Below are positions 35,128 to 42,976 of a stretch of 43,089 nt of DNA, piece after piece (position 1 is the stretch's first letter; each line of letters starts with the position of its first letter). This DNA comes from Bacteroidales bacterium (GTDB taxonomy: Bacteria > Bacteroidota > Bacteroidia > Bacteroidales > GCA-2748055): positions 1 to 43,089 of the forward strand of contig JACJXF010000021.1 in NCBI GenBank assembly GCA_020636775.1, read 5' to 3'. Under the pieces are notes generated by a model. That model was not told the origin of the DNA and made no database searches. It worked only from the letters and a program-made list of their open reading frames with translations. Made by a program: the position numbers and the translations under genes.

Positions 35128-38100
35128 TTATTTCAGTGAATTGTAGATAACATCCTGAATTTTGGTACGGACATCGGATTCGATCAACTTCTGATTATAC
35201 TGATCCGGGTGGATCCGATTGGATAAAAAGATATAGACTAGGTCATAATCAGGATCTATCCAAACCAGTGTGCCCGTAAATCCGGAATGACCATAGCTAT
35301 TCGCAGATGCCTGCCTGCTTGCCGGGCCGGGTTTCTTTGGATCAGGCTCAGGTTTATCAAAGCCCAGACCACGCCGGTTACCATTATAGCAATTAAAGCA
35401 GGAAGTAAAGCGTATAAGGGTTGTGTCAGAGATAAAAAGCCTGCCGCCATAAACTCCCCCGTTAAGAAACATTTGCATCTCTTTAGCAAGATCGTTGGCA
35501 TTGCTGAAAATACCTGCATGTCCTGCTATTCCTCCCAGCATGGCAGCACCCGGATCGTGTACATATCCTCTCAGCACCTGCTTTCGGAAAATTATATCAT
35601 TTTCAGTAGGTACAATGCGGCTTGATGGGAATCGGTTCAAAGGCAGATAGCCTGTAGTGGTCGCCCCCAGCTTTGAAAAAAAAGAATCATAAACAAGAGG
35701 ATACAGATTTCGGTCGGTCAGTTTTTCAATAATCAGTTGAAATAGGTAATAACCCAGATCGCTGTATTTGTATTCCCTTTTTTCAAGAAGATCTGAGTTG
35801 AAAATAGTATTGTAAATTGTATCCCTGTAATCCTTCCTCAAATACAGGTCTTTTGCCACCAGGGTAGGATAAGCTGATGAATAGGTATCCGAAAACAGGC
35901 TGTCAACCAGAACAATGTTCCTGTTCGCATATGATCCTTTGGTGAGCTTAATTGAATAGGCATCAGAATATTTCGTACTGAAGAGTGTTTCAGAACTATC
36001 CAGTGTCTGAATAACTTTGAGATAAAAAGGTATCCAGGGCTGCAGGCCTGCCTGATGGGTAAGTACATCTGCTATTTTCAATGAACCTTTATTGGTGCTA
36101 TCAAGATATGGCAGATAATCTCCAAGGGTCTGAGTGATATCAAATTTATGCTGATCGTAAAGAACCATAAGTGCGGGAACGGTGGCAGTAATTTTTGTGA
36201 GGGAGGCAATATCATAAAGATCCTCATTGCTTACAGGCTCATCATTGCGATAGGTCTTATAGCCAAATGACTTATTATAAAATACCTTTCCATGGCGGGC
36301 AACAAGAATCTGGCATCCGGGAGTTGCTTTCTGACGTATTGCGTCCAGGGCAACAGAGTCTATTTTTAAAAGCATCCTGGAATCGACGCCGGCTTCTTCT
36401 GGTAAGCCATAGCTAAGTCGTTGAATGCTATCCAGTTTAATACCATCACCAGCACTATAGAAAGGAACAGCACTGAAAGGAAGGCTTCCGCTAACAGGAA
36501 AAGCCCCAAAAACTGCCTGGGCAGCAATCTCTTTTACCTCAGGCGAATCTTCATAAGCCATAAGAATAGCATCCACCCCATCAAAACCGGAAAAACGGGA
36601 AAGACTGTACGGGTTTCCAAAAACAGTCAGGATAACATTACCGGAGAAATTTAGGTTTTTAATAAAATCAATAGAACTTTCAGAAATTCCGTATTTCCGG
36701 GCTGGCCAGGGAGATGTCTCCTGCAGACTCAGGATAAGAGTGTTGTATTTTGAAAGCTTAACTTTCAGGCTGTCAAAGTCCGGCTGGCCTGCATCCTTTG
36801 AAATAAAAAAAGTATCAACCTGGGTATACAGTCGCAGGGTTTTTGCAAAATCATCAGTCAATCCGCTGCCAATGCTTACAGATGCAATTGAATAGTTTTC
36901 AAGTCGGAATAAAGGAAGTATCTGACGATTATTTTTAACTACTGTTAATGTATTCGCAATAAGTGATCTTCGAAAAGCATTATATTCCGGAGAATTCAGA
37001 TCATTGCTGAGCCCCTGAATCTTTATGGGTTTATAGTGATTTAGTCCGGCCCAGGCTTTGGCCATGAGAACCTTTCTCACCCTTTTATCAAGTTCACTTT
37101 CTTCAATGTTACCTTTTCTGATTTCCCTTTTTATGGAAGCGATCGCTTTAGGTACGTCACCCGGCATTAGCAATATATCATTTCCGGCAAGAAATGCCAT
37201 CAACTCAGCATCTCCGGGTTTGAAAAACCTGCTTACGCCTTTCATATTGAGAGCATCTGTAAATACCAAACCTTTAAAACCCAGGTTTTGGCGAAGCAGA
37301 TCGCCGATAACAAGAGGAGATAAAGAAGATGCGAGATTTTCAGTTGAATCCAGAGCTGGTACACTAAGATGGGCAGCCATTACAGCAGGCAGACCATTAT
37401 CGATTAAATACCGGAACGGGAACAGTTCAACCGTATCAAGTCGTTCCATGGACTGATTTACCACAGGAAGCGTATAATGCGAATCAGCATCTGTATCGCC
37501 ATGCCCGGGAAAATGCTTGGCTGTTGCAATAATACCGGCATCCTGAAGACCCTCGGCATATTTCTGAGCCTTTTGAGCAACCCGAAGCGGATTTTCACCA
37601 AAAGATCTGGAATTAATTACAGGGTTAGCTGGATTGTTATTGACGTCAGCCACCGGGGCGAAATTCACATGTATGCCGAGTCGTTTGCACTGCATGCCAA
37701 TATCATATCCCATTTTATAAATCAGCGCATCATTTTCAATGGCTCCCAGACTCATTTGCCGGGGGTAAGAGATTGTACTATCGAGTCTCATAGCCAGACC
37801 CCACTCCCCATCAATGGCGATAAGCAAAGGTACTTTCGATAATTTCTGGTAACGGTTAGTAAGTGCAGCCTGTCTGAGAGGCCCTCCCTGGAAAAAAATA
37901 AGTCCCCCGATATGATATTTAGTAATCAGTTCATCAATTTCCGCAAAATGCTGTTCATCCCTGTTTGAATATGCATTCACCATCATTAGCTGGGCAATTT
38001 TATCTTCCAGGCTCAGAGTTTTCATAACTGAGTCGACCCAGCTTGAATCGGCCGAAAGAAAGGCAGGATTTTTTTTCTGGAATGAAAATAAAAAGGAACC

Positions 38101-38193
38101 ACTTAGATTAGGGCTGGTAAAGACCGATTTGAAATTTAAAAGGATTAGTAATAATACAATAAGACTTACAGAGCGTATAAAGAATTTTTTCAT
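35128..38193 (-). CDS. Glycoside hydrolase family 3 (NagZ-like) fused to a serine hydrolase (beta-lactamase/PBP-like) domain
   Basis: This 1021-residue exported protein has an N-terminal membrane or signal segment (about 8-24) and two enzymes. Residues about 50-390 are a GH3 beta-N-acetylhexosaminidase with the NagZ loop KHFPGHGDTDADSH (226-239, catalytic His) and nucleophile Asp313 in FTDALNMKGV. Residues about 400-590 form the GH3 C-terminal domain. From about 605 there is a class C beta-lactamase/DD-peptidase-like domain with Ser664-x-x-Lys667 (ASLTK), Tyr810-Ser-Asp812 (instead of Tyr-x-Asn) and His969-Ser-Gly971 (instead of Lys-Thr/Ser-Gly). It probably trims peptidoglycan or its turnover products in the periplasm. 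It has its own candidate promoter just upstream. Confidence 0.92.
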   Translation of the reverse strand: MKKFFIRSVSLIVLLLILLNFKSVFTSPNLSGSFLFSFQKKNPAFLSADSSWVDSVMKTLSLEDKIAQLMMVNAYSNRDEQHFAEIDELITKYHIGGLIFFQGGPLRQAALTNRYQKLSKVPLLIAIDGEWGLAMRLDSTISYPRQMSLGAIENDALIYKMGYDIGMQCKRLGIHVNFAPVADVNNNPANPVINSRSFGENPLRVAQKAQKYAEGLQDAGIIATAKHFPGHGDTDADSHYTLPVVNQSMERLDTVELFPFRYLIDNGLPAVMAAHLSVPALDSTENLASSLSPLVIGDLLRQNLGFKGLVFTDALNMKGVSRFFKPGDAELMAFLAGNDILLMPGDVPKAIASIKREIRKGNIEESELDKRVRKVLMAKAWAGLNHYKPIKIQGLSNDLNSPEYNAFRRSLIANTLTVVKNNRQILPLFRLENYSIASVSIGSGLTDDFAKTLRLYTQVDTFFISKDAGQPDFDSLKVKLSKYNTLILSLQETSPWPARKYGISESSIDFIKNLNFSGNVILTVFGNPYSLSRFSGFDGVDAILMAYEDSPEVKEIAAQAVFGAFPVSGSLPFSAVPFYSAGDGIKLDSIQRLSYGLPEEAGVDSRMLLKIDSVALDAIRQKATPGCQILVARHGKVFYNKSFGYKTYRNDEPVSNEDLYDIASLTKITATVPALMVLYDQHKFDITQTLGDYLPYLDSTNKGSLKIADVLTHQAGLQPWIPFYLKVIQTLDSSETLFSTKYSDAYSIKLTKGSYANRNIVLVDSLFSDTYSSAYPTLVAKDLYLRKDYRDTIYNTIFNSDLLEKREYKYSDLGYYLFQLIIEKLTDRNLYPLVYDSFFSKLGATTTGYLPLNRFPSSRIVPTENDIIFRKQVLRGYVHDPGAAMLGGIAGHAGIFSNANDLAKEMQMFLNGGVYGGRLFISDTTLIRFTSCFNCYNGNRRGLGFDKPEPDPKKPGPASRQASANSYGHSGFTGTLVWIDPDYDLVYIFLSNRIHPDQYNQKLIESDVRTKIQDVIYNSLK

Positions 38194-38218
38194 TGGGTAT
38201 TATCAGGGACGTTTGGAA

Positions 38219-38226
38219 CAAATATA
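38219..38226 (-). promoter_or_regulatory. Candidate -7 box for the GH3-serine hydrolase gene
   Basis: TATATTTG on the minus strand matches TAnnTTTG exactly, 26 nt before ATG 38193. A -33 TTTG is not evident. Confidence 0.45.
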
Positions 38227-38251
38227 GTCAGAATTAGGTGAATTTAGAAGG

Positions 38252-38281
38252 TAGAAATTAGAAATTAGAATTTAGAATTTA
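38252..38281. repeat. Short tandem repeat of TAGAAAT/TAGAATT heptamers
   Basis: Four consecutive heptamers (two TAGAAAT, two TAGAATT) plus a partial fifth. They are followed at about 38287-38306 by two copies of a GGGAGAA-type heptamer. The region is intergenic, upstream of the GH3 gene. The simple repeat could vary in copy number by slippage. Confidence 0.6.
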
Positions 38282-38384
38282 ACAGGAAGAAGGGAGAAGG
38301 GAGAAGTTGGTCAAAGCCAAAAGAGATAGGTGCTAATAGCTGCAGGCCTGTTGCAAGCACCCAGTGAAGAATCCGGAAGAGCAT

Positions 38385-38416
38385 AAAAAAACCGGAAATT
38401 TCTTTCCGGTTTTTAA
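38385..38416 (-). terminator. Rho-independent terminator of the YceI-family gene
   Basis: The stem ACCGGAAA (38391-38398), loop TTTC and TTTCCGGT (38403-38410) is perfect, extended by A- and T-tracts on either side. It lies just after the stop of the minus-strand YceI-like gene (38434) and could terminate in both directions. Confidence 0.8.
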
Positions 38417-38433
38417 TTAATCAAAATGCAAAA

Positions 38434-39105
38434 TTAAACTTTATTAAAAACAAGATTCAGGTTAATAACCATCATGTCATTAATAAACTTATCCTTCAGT
38501 TCGGCAAAAATGGATTTTGATCCATAGTTTACACCCCATTGTGTACGGTCGATGGAAAAATCATCAGCCATAACCTCAATGCTGCCATCCGATATTACAA
38601 TCTGTGCAGGGAAGCTGATACTCTTGGTGATTCCTTTAATAGTAAGGTTTCCGGTAACCGAATAGTTTGCCTTTAAGGCATCTCCTTCTGTTGCAGCAGC
38701 TTCTGGTAATGCATCCAGTGAAACGAGATCAAATTTAGCTGTCGGGAATTGAGCCACGTCGAAGAAATCCGGAGATTTCAGATGACCTACAAGCTTTGCA
38801 TTCATTCCAGCATCGCTAATATCCAGATCAGTAATAGTATTTAGATCTATCTCAAAAGATCCGGAAACAATTTTTCCGGCTTTTACTTCAACTGTACCTG
38901 ATTTAATGGATACAACACCATGATGTTCGCCACCTGGTTTGGACCCCTTCCATCCTAAAGTACTGGAAGAATCAACCGAATATTCAACTCCACTGGCCAC
39001 AGCAACATCCTGAGCCTCTCCTGCCCCAGCATTTTCAGCTGTCGGGCGACTTTGACATGCAATAAGACTTATTGCAAGTACGAATAAAAAAATACCTTTC
39101 TTCAT
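38434..39105 (-). CDS. YceI-family lipoprotein
   Basis: This 223-residue protein has a lipoprotein signal (MKKGIFLFVLAISLIAC, Cys17) and a YceI lipocalin-like domain (about 45-220). Family hallmarks are SSTLGWKGSKPGGEHHGVV, GSFEIDLNTITDLD, the region NLTIKGITKSISFPAQI and the ending DFSIDRTQWGVNYGS. YceI proteins bind isoprenoid or other amphiphilic ligands in the periplasm. I chose ATG 39105, because the in-frame ATG at 39150 would add 15 residues in front of the signal peptide. It ends at the terminator at 38385-38416. Confidence 0.93.
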   Translation of the reverse strand: MKKGIFLFVLAISLIACQSRPTAENAGAGEAQDVAVASGVEYSVDSSSTLGWKGSKPGGEHHGVVSIKSGTVEVKAGKIVSGSFEIDLNTITDLDISDAGMNAKLVGHLKSPDFFDVAQFPTAKFDLVSLDALPEAAATEGDALKANYSVTGNLTIKGITKSISFPAQIVISDGSIEVMADDFSIDRTQWGVNYGSKSIFAELKDKFINDMMVINLNLVFNKV

Positions 39106-39128
39106 TTTTATTTCAAATTTAGTTTGAA

Positions 39129-39161
39129 CCCTTAACATGAAATCAGGCAAGAAGTTAAGGG
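39129..39161. repeat. 8-bp inverted repeat upstream of the YceI-family gene
   Basis: CCCTTAAC (39129-39136) and GTTAAGGG (39154-39161) are perfectly complementary with a 17-nt spacer, ending 24 nt before ATG 39105. Position and symmetry fit an operator or a leader hairpin. Confidence 0.4.
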
Positions 39162-39225
39162 AAATATCATTTTTAACAGATTTTTATGATTCCGGGCTCG
39201 CATCAGGTGAAATCGTGAAAAAAGA

Positions 39226-39268
39226 AAAATGCCATAATCAGCAGCGAACCTGCAAATTATGGCATTTT
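39226..39268 (-). terminator. Rho-independent terminator of the C1 peptidase gene
   Basis: AAAATGCCATAAT (39226-39238) and ATTATGGCATTTT (39256-39268) form a perfect 13-bp stem with a 17-nt loop that itself contains a GCAG/CTGC pair. On the minus strand it is followed by a T-rich run. It lies 20 nt after the peptidase stop. Confidence 0.75.
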
Positions 39269-39287
39269 AATTCTAGTGGAATTCTTC

Positions 39288-40478
39288 CTAAAATCCCAAT
39301 TTCTTCCTAAGTGCAGGAGGCACACCTGCCTTATTTACAATTAAATCGGTAGTTTTGAATTTCACAAAAGCCTCAGAAGCATACAGATAGCCCTGATATG
39401 AGTTGCCGTCAACATTCCAGGAGTTTTTAACAATATAATACTTCGTTCCATTCTGATCCTTTGCGATGCCTATTATATGCATCCCATGATCATCAGTGGT
39501 AGTTTTTCTGTCGAAAGCATCCTGACGCATTTCCTGGGTAATGGTTTTTTCTTTCCTGACTTTTGAAAAATCATAGAATAGATTGGTTTTTTCCCGTGAA
39601 CTTAAATCTTCCCACTTTGCCTTTTCCAGTCCGTCCAGGTCGGCAATATCTTCACTTGGAATAACAGCCAGTCCATTCTTCCAGCTAAATCCCTTTTCAC
39701 TTACATCAGCTCCCCAGCCAACAGTATAACCGTTTTCAACAGAATAATCGATTATCTGGGTAAGTTCATCCATTTTTACATTATACATTTCTCCCCATCC
39801 CCAGTTATCAGGAATCTCAAGAATACAGGGCTTATAAAATTCATGGTGAGTGAAGGAAGTTACCATAACATAATCGTCCATCTTAAGGCCCAGCTCAGCC
39901 TCAAATGATTTGGGCGTATATGTTTTCCCTTTGTAGGTAAAGCTTTCAGGATATTTTCCAAAATAAGCATCAAGAATTCCATTGAATCCCGGTAACCAGG
40001 CAGTGCTTAATTCCTTATTTGGATTTTTTACAACAGCATCCACATATGCTTTTAGTACAGCATCGGATTCACCATGTACATGCTTGTCGGTGCCATAGTT
40101 GAGTCCAGGGTAAGCTTCTTCAGGAACAATGCCAAATTTCCCCAGAGTCATAGTGACGTCATTGAATCCTCCGCCACTTCCAAAATTAATGGTTCCATCC
40201 ATCCTAACATATTTAACTGCCTTTTCCGCAAAACAATTCCTTACCACGAACATTTCGGAAAGATTGTATTCACCTTTCCCCATTCGCATCAGCTCGGATT
40301 CAAAAAAGGATAAACCGGAAAAACTCCAGCAGGTGCCTGAGCGGTATTGATCTTTTACCGGACTGGCCGGCAGTCTTTTAACATCGGTAAATGTATATCC
40401 CGACTGTGCAAGCATAGTGGCCGAGAGAAATAGAAAAATCCCAATAAATGAGATAAGTTTTGAACCTGACTTTTTCAT
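39288..40478 (-). CDS. Exported C1-family (bleomycin hydrolase-like) cysteine peptidase
   Basis: This 396-residue protein has a cleavable signal peptide (about 1-24, SATMLAQ). The papain-fold catalytic residues are visible: oxyanion Gln44 and nucleophile Cys50 in VKDQYRSGTCWSFSG, the active-site His in DDHGMHIIGIA and Asn in YYIVKNSWNVDG. The ends and inserts resemble bleomycin hydrolase/aminopeptidase C (PepC), which is normally cytoplasmic and has a C-terminal arm that blocks the groove; here the C-terminus KAGVPPALRKKLGF could do the same. The signal peptide places it in the periplasm or outside. It is divergent from plsC and has its own terminator. Confidence 0.92.
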   Translation of the reverse strand: MKKSGSKLISFIGIFLFLSATMLAQSGYTFTDVKRLPASPVKDQYRSGTCWSFSGLSFFESELMRMGKGEYNLSEMFVVRNCFAEKAVKYVRMDGTINFGSGGGFNDVTMTLGKFGIVPEEAYPGLNYGTDKHVHGESDAVLKAYVDAVVKNPNKELSTAWLPGFNGILDAYFGKYPESFTYKGKTYTPKSFEAELGLKMDDYVMVTSFTHHEFYKPCILEIPDNWGWGEMYNVKMDELTQIIDYSVENGYTVGWGADVSEKGFSWKNGLAVIPSEDIADLDGLEKAKWEDLSSREKTNLFYDFSKVRKEKTITQEMRQDAFDRKTTTDDHGMHIIGIAKDQNGTKYYIVKNSWNVDGNSYQGYLYASEAFVKFKTTDLIVNKAGVPPALRKKLGF

Positions 40479-40518
40479 GTGTAAAATTTAAGGTTATTTT
40501 TATTTCAGTTAATTGTTT

Positions 40519-40536
40519 AATTCAAGGCTTTGAATT
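40519..40536. repeat. Palindrome in the divergent peptidase/plsC region
   Basis: AATTCAA and TTGAATT flank GGCT: 7-bp perfect arms and a 4-nt spacer. It lies 41 nt before the peptidase start and 59 nt before plsC, and may be an operator or a small hairpin. Confidence 0.35.
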
Positions 40537-40594
40537 TAGTTCTAAAATTAAATAAAAAATAGTTTAAATTGATGTCGTAAAACTATTCCTATAA

Positions 40595-41308
40595 ATGCCT
40601 TCAAAATTATATCCATTTTTCTCGGTAATTATTTTTGCCATACTCTATTTATTTACAGCTGCTATAAGCCTTATAATCATTGTTTTTGTCTATTTAAAAA
40701 TTAGACCAGCAATAAGATTTTTATCCGGAATCTGGGCCCGGGGGATATTCCTGCTAATGGGAAAAAATATACAGGTTACAGGTCTTGAAAACATTCAAAA
40801 AAACAAAAAATATCTTATTGTGGCCAATCATGCCAGCTTGTTCGATATTGTAGCAATCATGTCTGTGTTCCCCCGGATTTCCTGGTTTGGTCATGAAAGA
40901 CTCTTAAAAGTTCCTGTATTTGGAAAAATCCTGTTAATGACTGATTACGTGCCTTTCAGAAGAGAGGGTATTCAAAGCACCAGGCAAATGATTGCAAAGC
41001 TTAAAGATAAATCCAGAGAACATACTGTTGCAATATTTCCGGAAGGTACACGAACAACTGATGGCAAAATACACGATTTTTACCGCGGTTTCATTGTCCT
41101 TTTCCGTGCATCAGATCTGGAAATACTTCCACTTACCCTTAACGGATTTTTTCAGTTAAAACCCAAAACACGGTCAACCATAGATTTTGGTGCCAGATTA
41201 AGCATACATATTCATAAGCCTCTGGCACTCACTGAAGTTGAGAAAAATTCTGATTCTGTGATCAGCACTATCATAAAAAGCAAAATTCAATCCCAATACC
41301 TTGGCTAA
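40595..41308 (+). CDS. plsC: 1-acyl-sn-glycerol-3-phosphate acyltransferase (PlsC family)
   Basis: This 237-residue membrane-bound enzyme transfers an acyl chain from acyl-ACP or acyl-CoA to lysophosphatidic acid, making phosphatidic acid. The N-terminus has a membrane segment (about 8-33). The catalytic HX4D motif is NHASLFD (His79, Asp84), the substrate-binding motif is FPEGTRTTDG (148-157), and motif II GHERLLKVPVFGKIL is near 99-113. The gene leads a three-gene run with a lipid kinase (56 nt later) and a phosphatase, which suggests phospholipid or related lipid synthesis. Confidence 0.93.
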   Translation: MPSKLYPFFSVIIFAILYLFTAAISLIIIVFVYLKIRPAIRFLSGIWARGIFLLMGKNIQVTGLENIQKNKKYLIVANHASLFDIVAIMSVFPRISWFGHERLLKVPVFGKILLMTDYVPFRREGIQSTRQMIAKLKDKSREHTVAIFPEGTRTTDGKIHDFYRGFIVLFRASDLEILPLTLNGFFQLKPKTRSTIDFGARLSIHIHKPLALTEVEKNSDSVISTIIKSKIQSQYLG

Positions 41309-41364
41309 ACTGCTGAATTTATTGAAGTATTATTCTATCTTTATCTTAGACAAAAATCACTATT

Positions 41365-42291
41365 ATGCCTAAGCAATCCAATGAATGGGTATTTATAATT
41401 AACCCGATAGCCGGAGGAGGTTTTGCAAAAACCATTGTTCCCAAACTGGAAACAATGATTATTAAGTATGACATTGAAGCCCAGATTGTATTTACCGAAC
41501 GAACAGGCCATGCGACTGAAATTGCAGATCAATTTATTTCGAAAGGATATTATAACATTGTTGGCGTGGGAGGCGATGGTACCATAAACGAAATCGCCCG
41601 GGCAGTTGTTGGCAAGAAGAATGTTGCACTCGGTATTATTCCGGCAGGCACCGGAAATGATACCATTCAAATAATGGGTTTCCCAAACCGTTTTGAAGAA
41701 GCTGACTGGGGAATTTTTTTCAGGGCACATAAGATTAAAATGGATATTGGGTCTTGCAACGGGAACATTTTTTTAAATGGAATGGGACTTGGTTTCGATG
41801 CTCAGGTTGCTGCTGAAAATTACGATGAATCGGGAAAACCAAAAAAGGGTGGAAAAAACAAATATATCTGGCACATTATCAAGACGCTGCTTTTTTATAA
41901 AGAAGGAAAAATGAAGACAGTGAAAGCCGGACAAACTACTGAGTCCGACTGCTTTATTAATACAATTTCGATCGGAAGGAGGTTTGCAGGGGGATTCTAT
42001 CTCACTCCCAGAGCAATAGCAAATGATGGTCTTCTTGATGTATGTATGATTGAAAAACTTTCTCTCTTGGAAAGATTTGCTATTCTGCTAAAGGTACCAA
42101 AGGGTGAGCATTTATCGAACAAAAAAGTTAACTATTATCATACTCCCGAATTAAATCTGGAATTCAATAAAAAGGTCCCCTTTCACCTGGATGGTGAATT
42201 AAGCTTTGCAAAAAATTTCAATATCTGGGTTCTCCCGGAAGCAATAACAGTGATATACAACCCGGATGGAAACCATTTCTACAAAAAATAA
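41365..42291 (+). CDS. Diacylglycerol/sphingoid-type lipid kinase (DAGK catalytic family)
   Basis: This 308-residue enzyme phosphorylates a lipid alcohol with ATP. The N-terminal nucleotide-binding domain has NPIAGGGFA (13-21), GVGGDGTINEIA with GGDGT at 69-73, and IPAGTGNDTIQ. The C-terminal beta-sandwich carries DIGSCNGN, RAIANDGLLDVCMI and HLDGEL. Length is typical of soluble DgkB/YegS-type kinases. Substrate could be diacylglycerol, a sphingoid base or a ceramide, since Bacteroidota make sphingolipids. It follows plsC and its last 26 nt overlap the HAD gene, so the two are translationally linked. Confidence 0.9.
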   Translation: MPKQSNEWVFIINPIAGGGFAKTIVPKLETMIIKYDIEAQIVFTERTGHATEIADQFISKGYYNIVGVGGDGTINEIARAVVGKKNVALGIIPAGTGNDTIQIMGFPNRFEEADWGIFFRAHKIKMDIGSCNGNIFLNGMGLGFDAQVAAENYDESGKPKKGGKNKYIWHIIKTLLFYKEGKMKTVKAGQTTESDCFINTISIGRRFAGGFYLTPRAIANDGLLDVCMIEKLSLLERFAILLKVPKGEHLSNKKVNYYHTPELNLEFNKKVPFHLDGELSFAKNFNIWVLPEAITVIYNPDGNHFYKK

Positions 42292-42967
42292 GATTTCTGA
42301 GCCTGCCTATATTGCCTTTTTCGATTTAGACAGAACCCTGATTTCAGAAAACAGTGGAAAAAGCATTGTAAGATTTTCCTATGAGAAAGGCCTGATGTCG
42401 AAAAAAGACTATTACAAAGGCATATATCTTTCAATATTATATAAACTCAGACTCAGAGATCCAAGAAAAATAATTATTTCTATGCTGGCCTGGCTTAAAG
42501 GCGTTTCCAATGAAAGGTTTGAAGACTTTAGTTCACAGGAGTTTAAAAAGGTCTTGATAAATTCTGTCCACAAGGAAGCTATACCGGAAATAGAATTTCA
42601 TAAAAAAAATAATGGCAGGGTGGTAATACTTTCTTCTGCCATTATACCTGTGTGTGCTATTATTGCAAGTCATCTCGGCATTGAAGACATCATTTGTTCG
42701 CGGCTTGAGATTAAAGACGGTAAATATACAGGTCGAAAAGACGGACCCTTATGTTATGGGGAGGAAAAACTCCGGCAAATGATTTCCTATTGTAATACCA
42801 GCAATACAAATCCTATGGACTGCTGGTATTATGGGGATTCACATTCCGATCTGGCTGTAATGACCGAGGTAGGAAAGCCTGTATGCGTAAATCCGGATAA
42901 AAGACTGGAAAAAGTGGCACGTGAAAGAAACTGGAAAATATATCGCTGGAGTTTGGCTCAAGAATAA
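42266..42967 (+). CDS. HAD subfamily IB phosphatase (SerB-like)
   Basis: This 233-residue haloacid-dehalogenase-type hydrolase has catalytic Asp20 and Asp22 in FFDLDRTLI, Ser in VILSSAI (motif II), Lys in YGEEKLRQM (motif III) and acidic motif IV GDSHSDLAVM. The helical cap between motifs I and II is the IB type. In actinobacteria HAD-IB domains are found fused to PlsC-type acyltransferases, so together with this operon's plsC and lipid kinase a lipid phosphate is a more likely substrate than phosphoserine. The start overlaps the kinase gene by 26 nt; no later ATG precedes motif I. Confidence 0.9.
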   Translation: METISTKNKISEPAYIAFFDLDRTLISENSGKSIVRFSYEKGLMSKKDYYKGIYLSILYKLRLRDPRKIIISMLAWLKGVSNERFEDFSSQEFKKVLINSVHKEAIPEIEFHKKNNGRVVILSSAIIPVCAIIASHLGIEDIICSRLEIKDGKYTGRKDGPLCYGEEKLRQMISYCNTSNTNPMDCWYYGDSHSDLAVMTEVGKPVCVNPDKRLEKVARERNWKIYRWSLAQE

Positions 42968-42976
42968 ACCCGGCTT

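Noticed and set aside
39114..39121. TAAATTTG -7-like box for the YceI-family gene
   Set aside because: It would start transcription only a few bases before ATG 39105, and no TTTG lies at the -33 distance.
39106..39150. Longer start of the YceI-family protein
   Set aside because: Adds 15 residues in front of a complete lipoprotein signal peptide.
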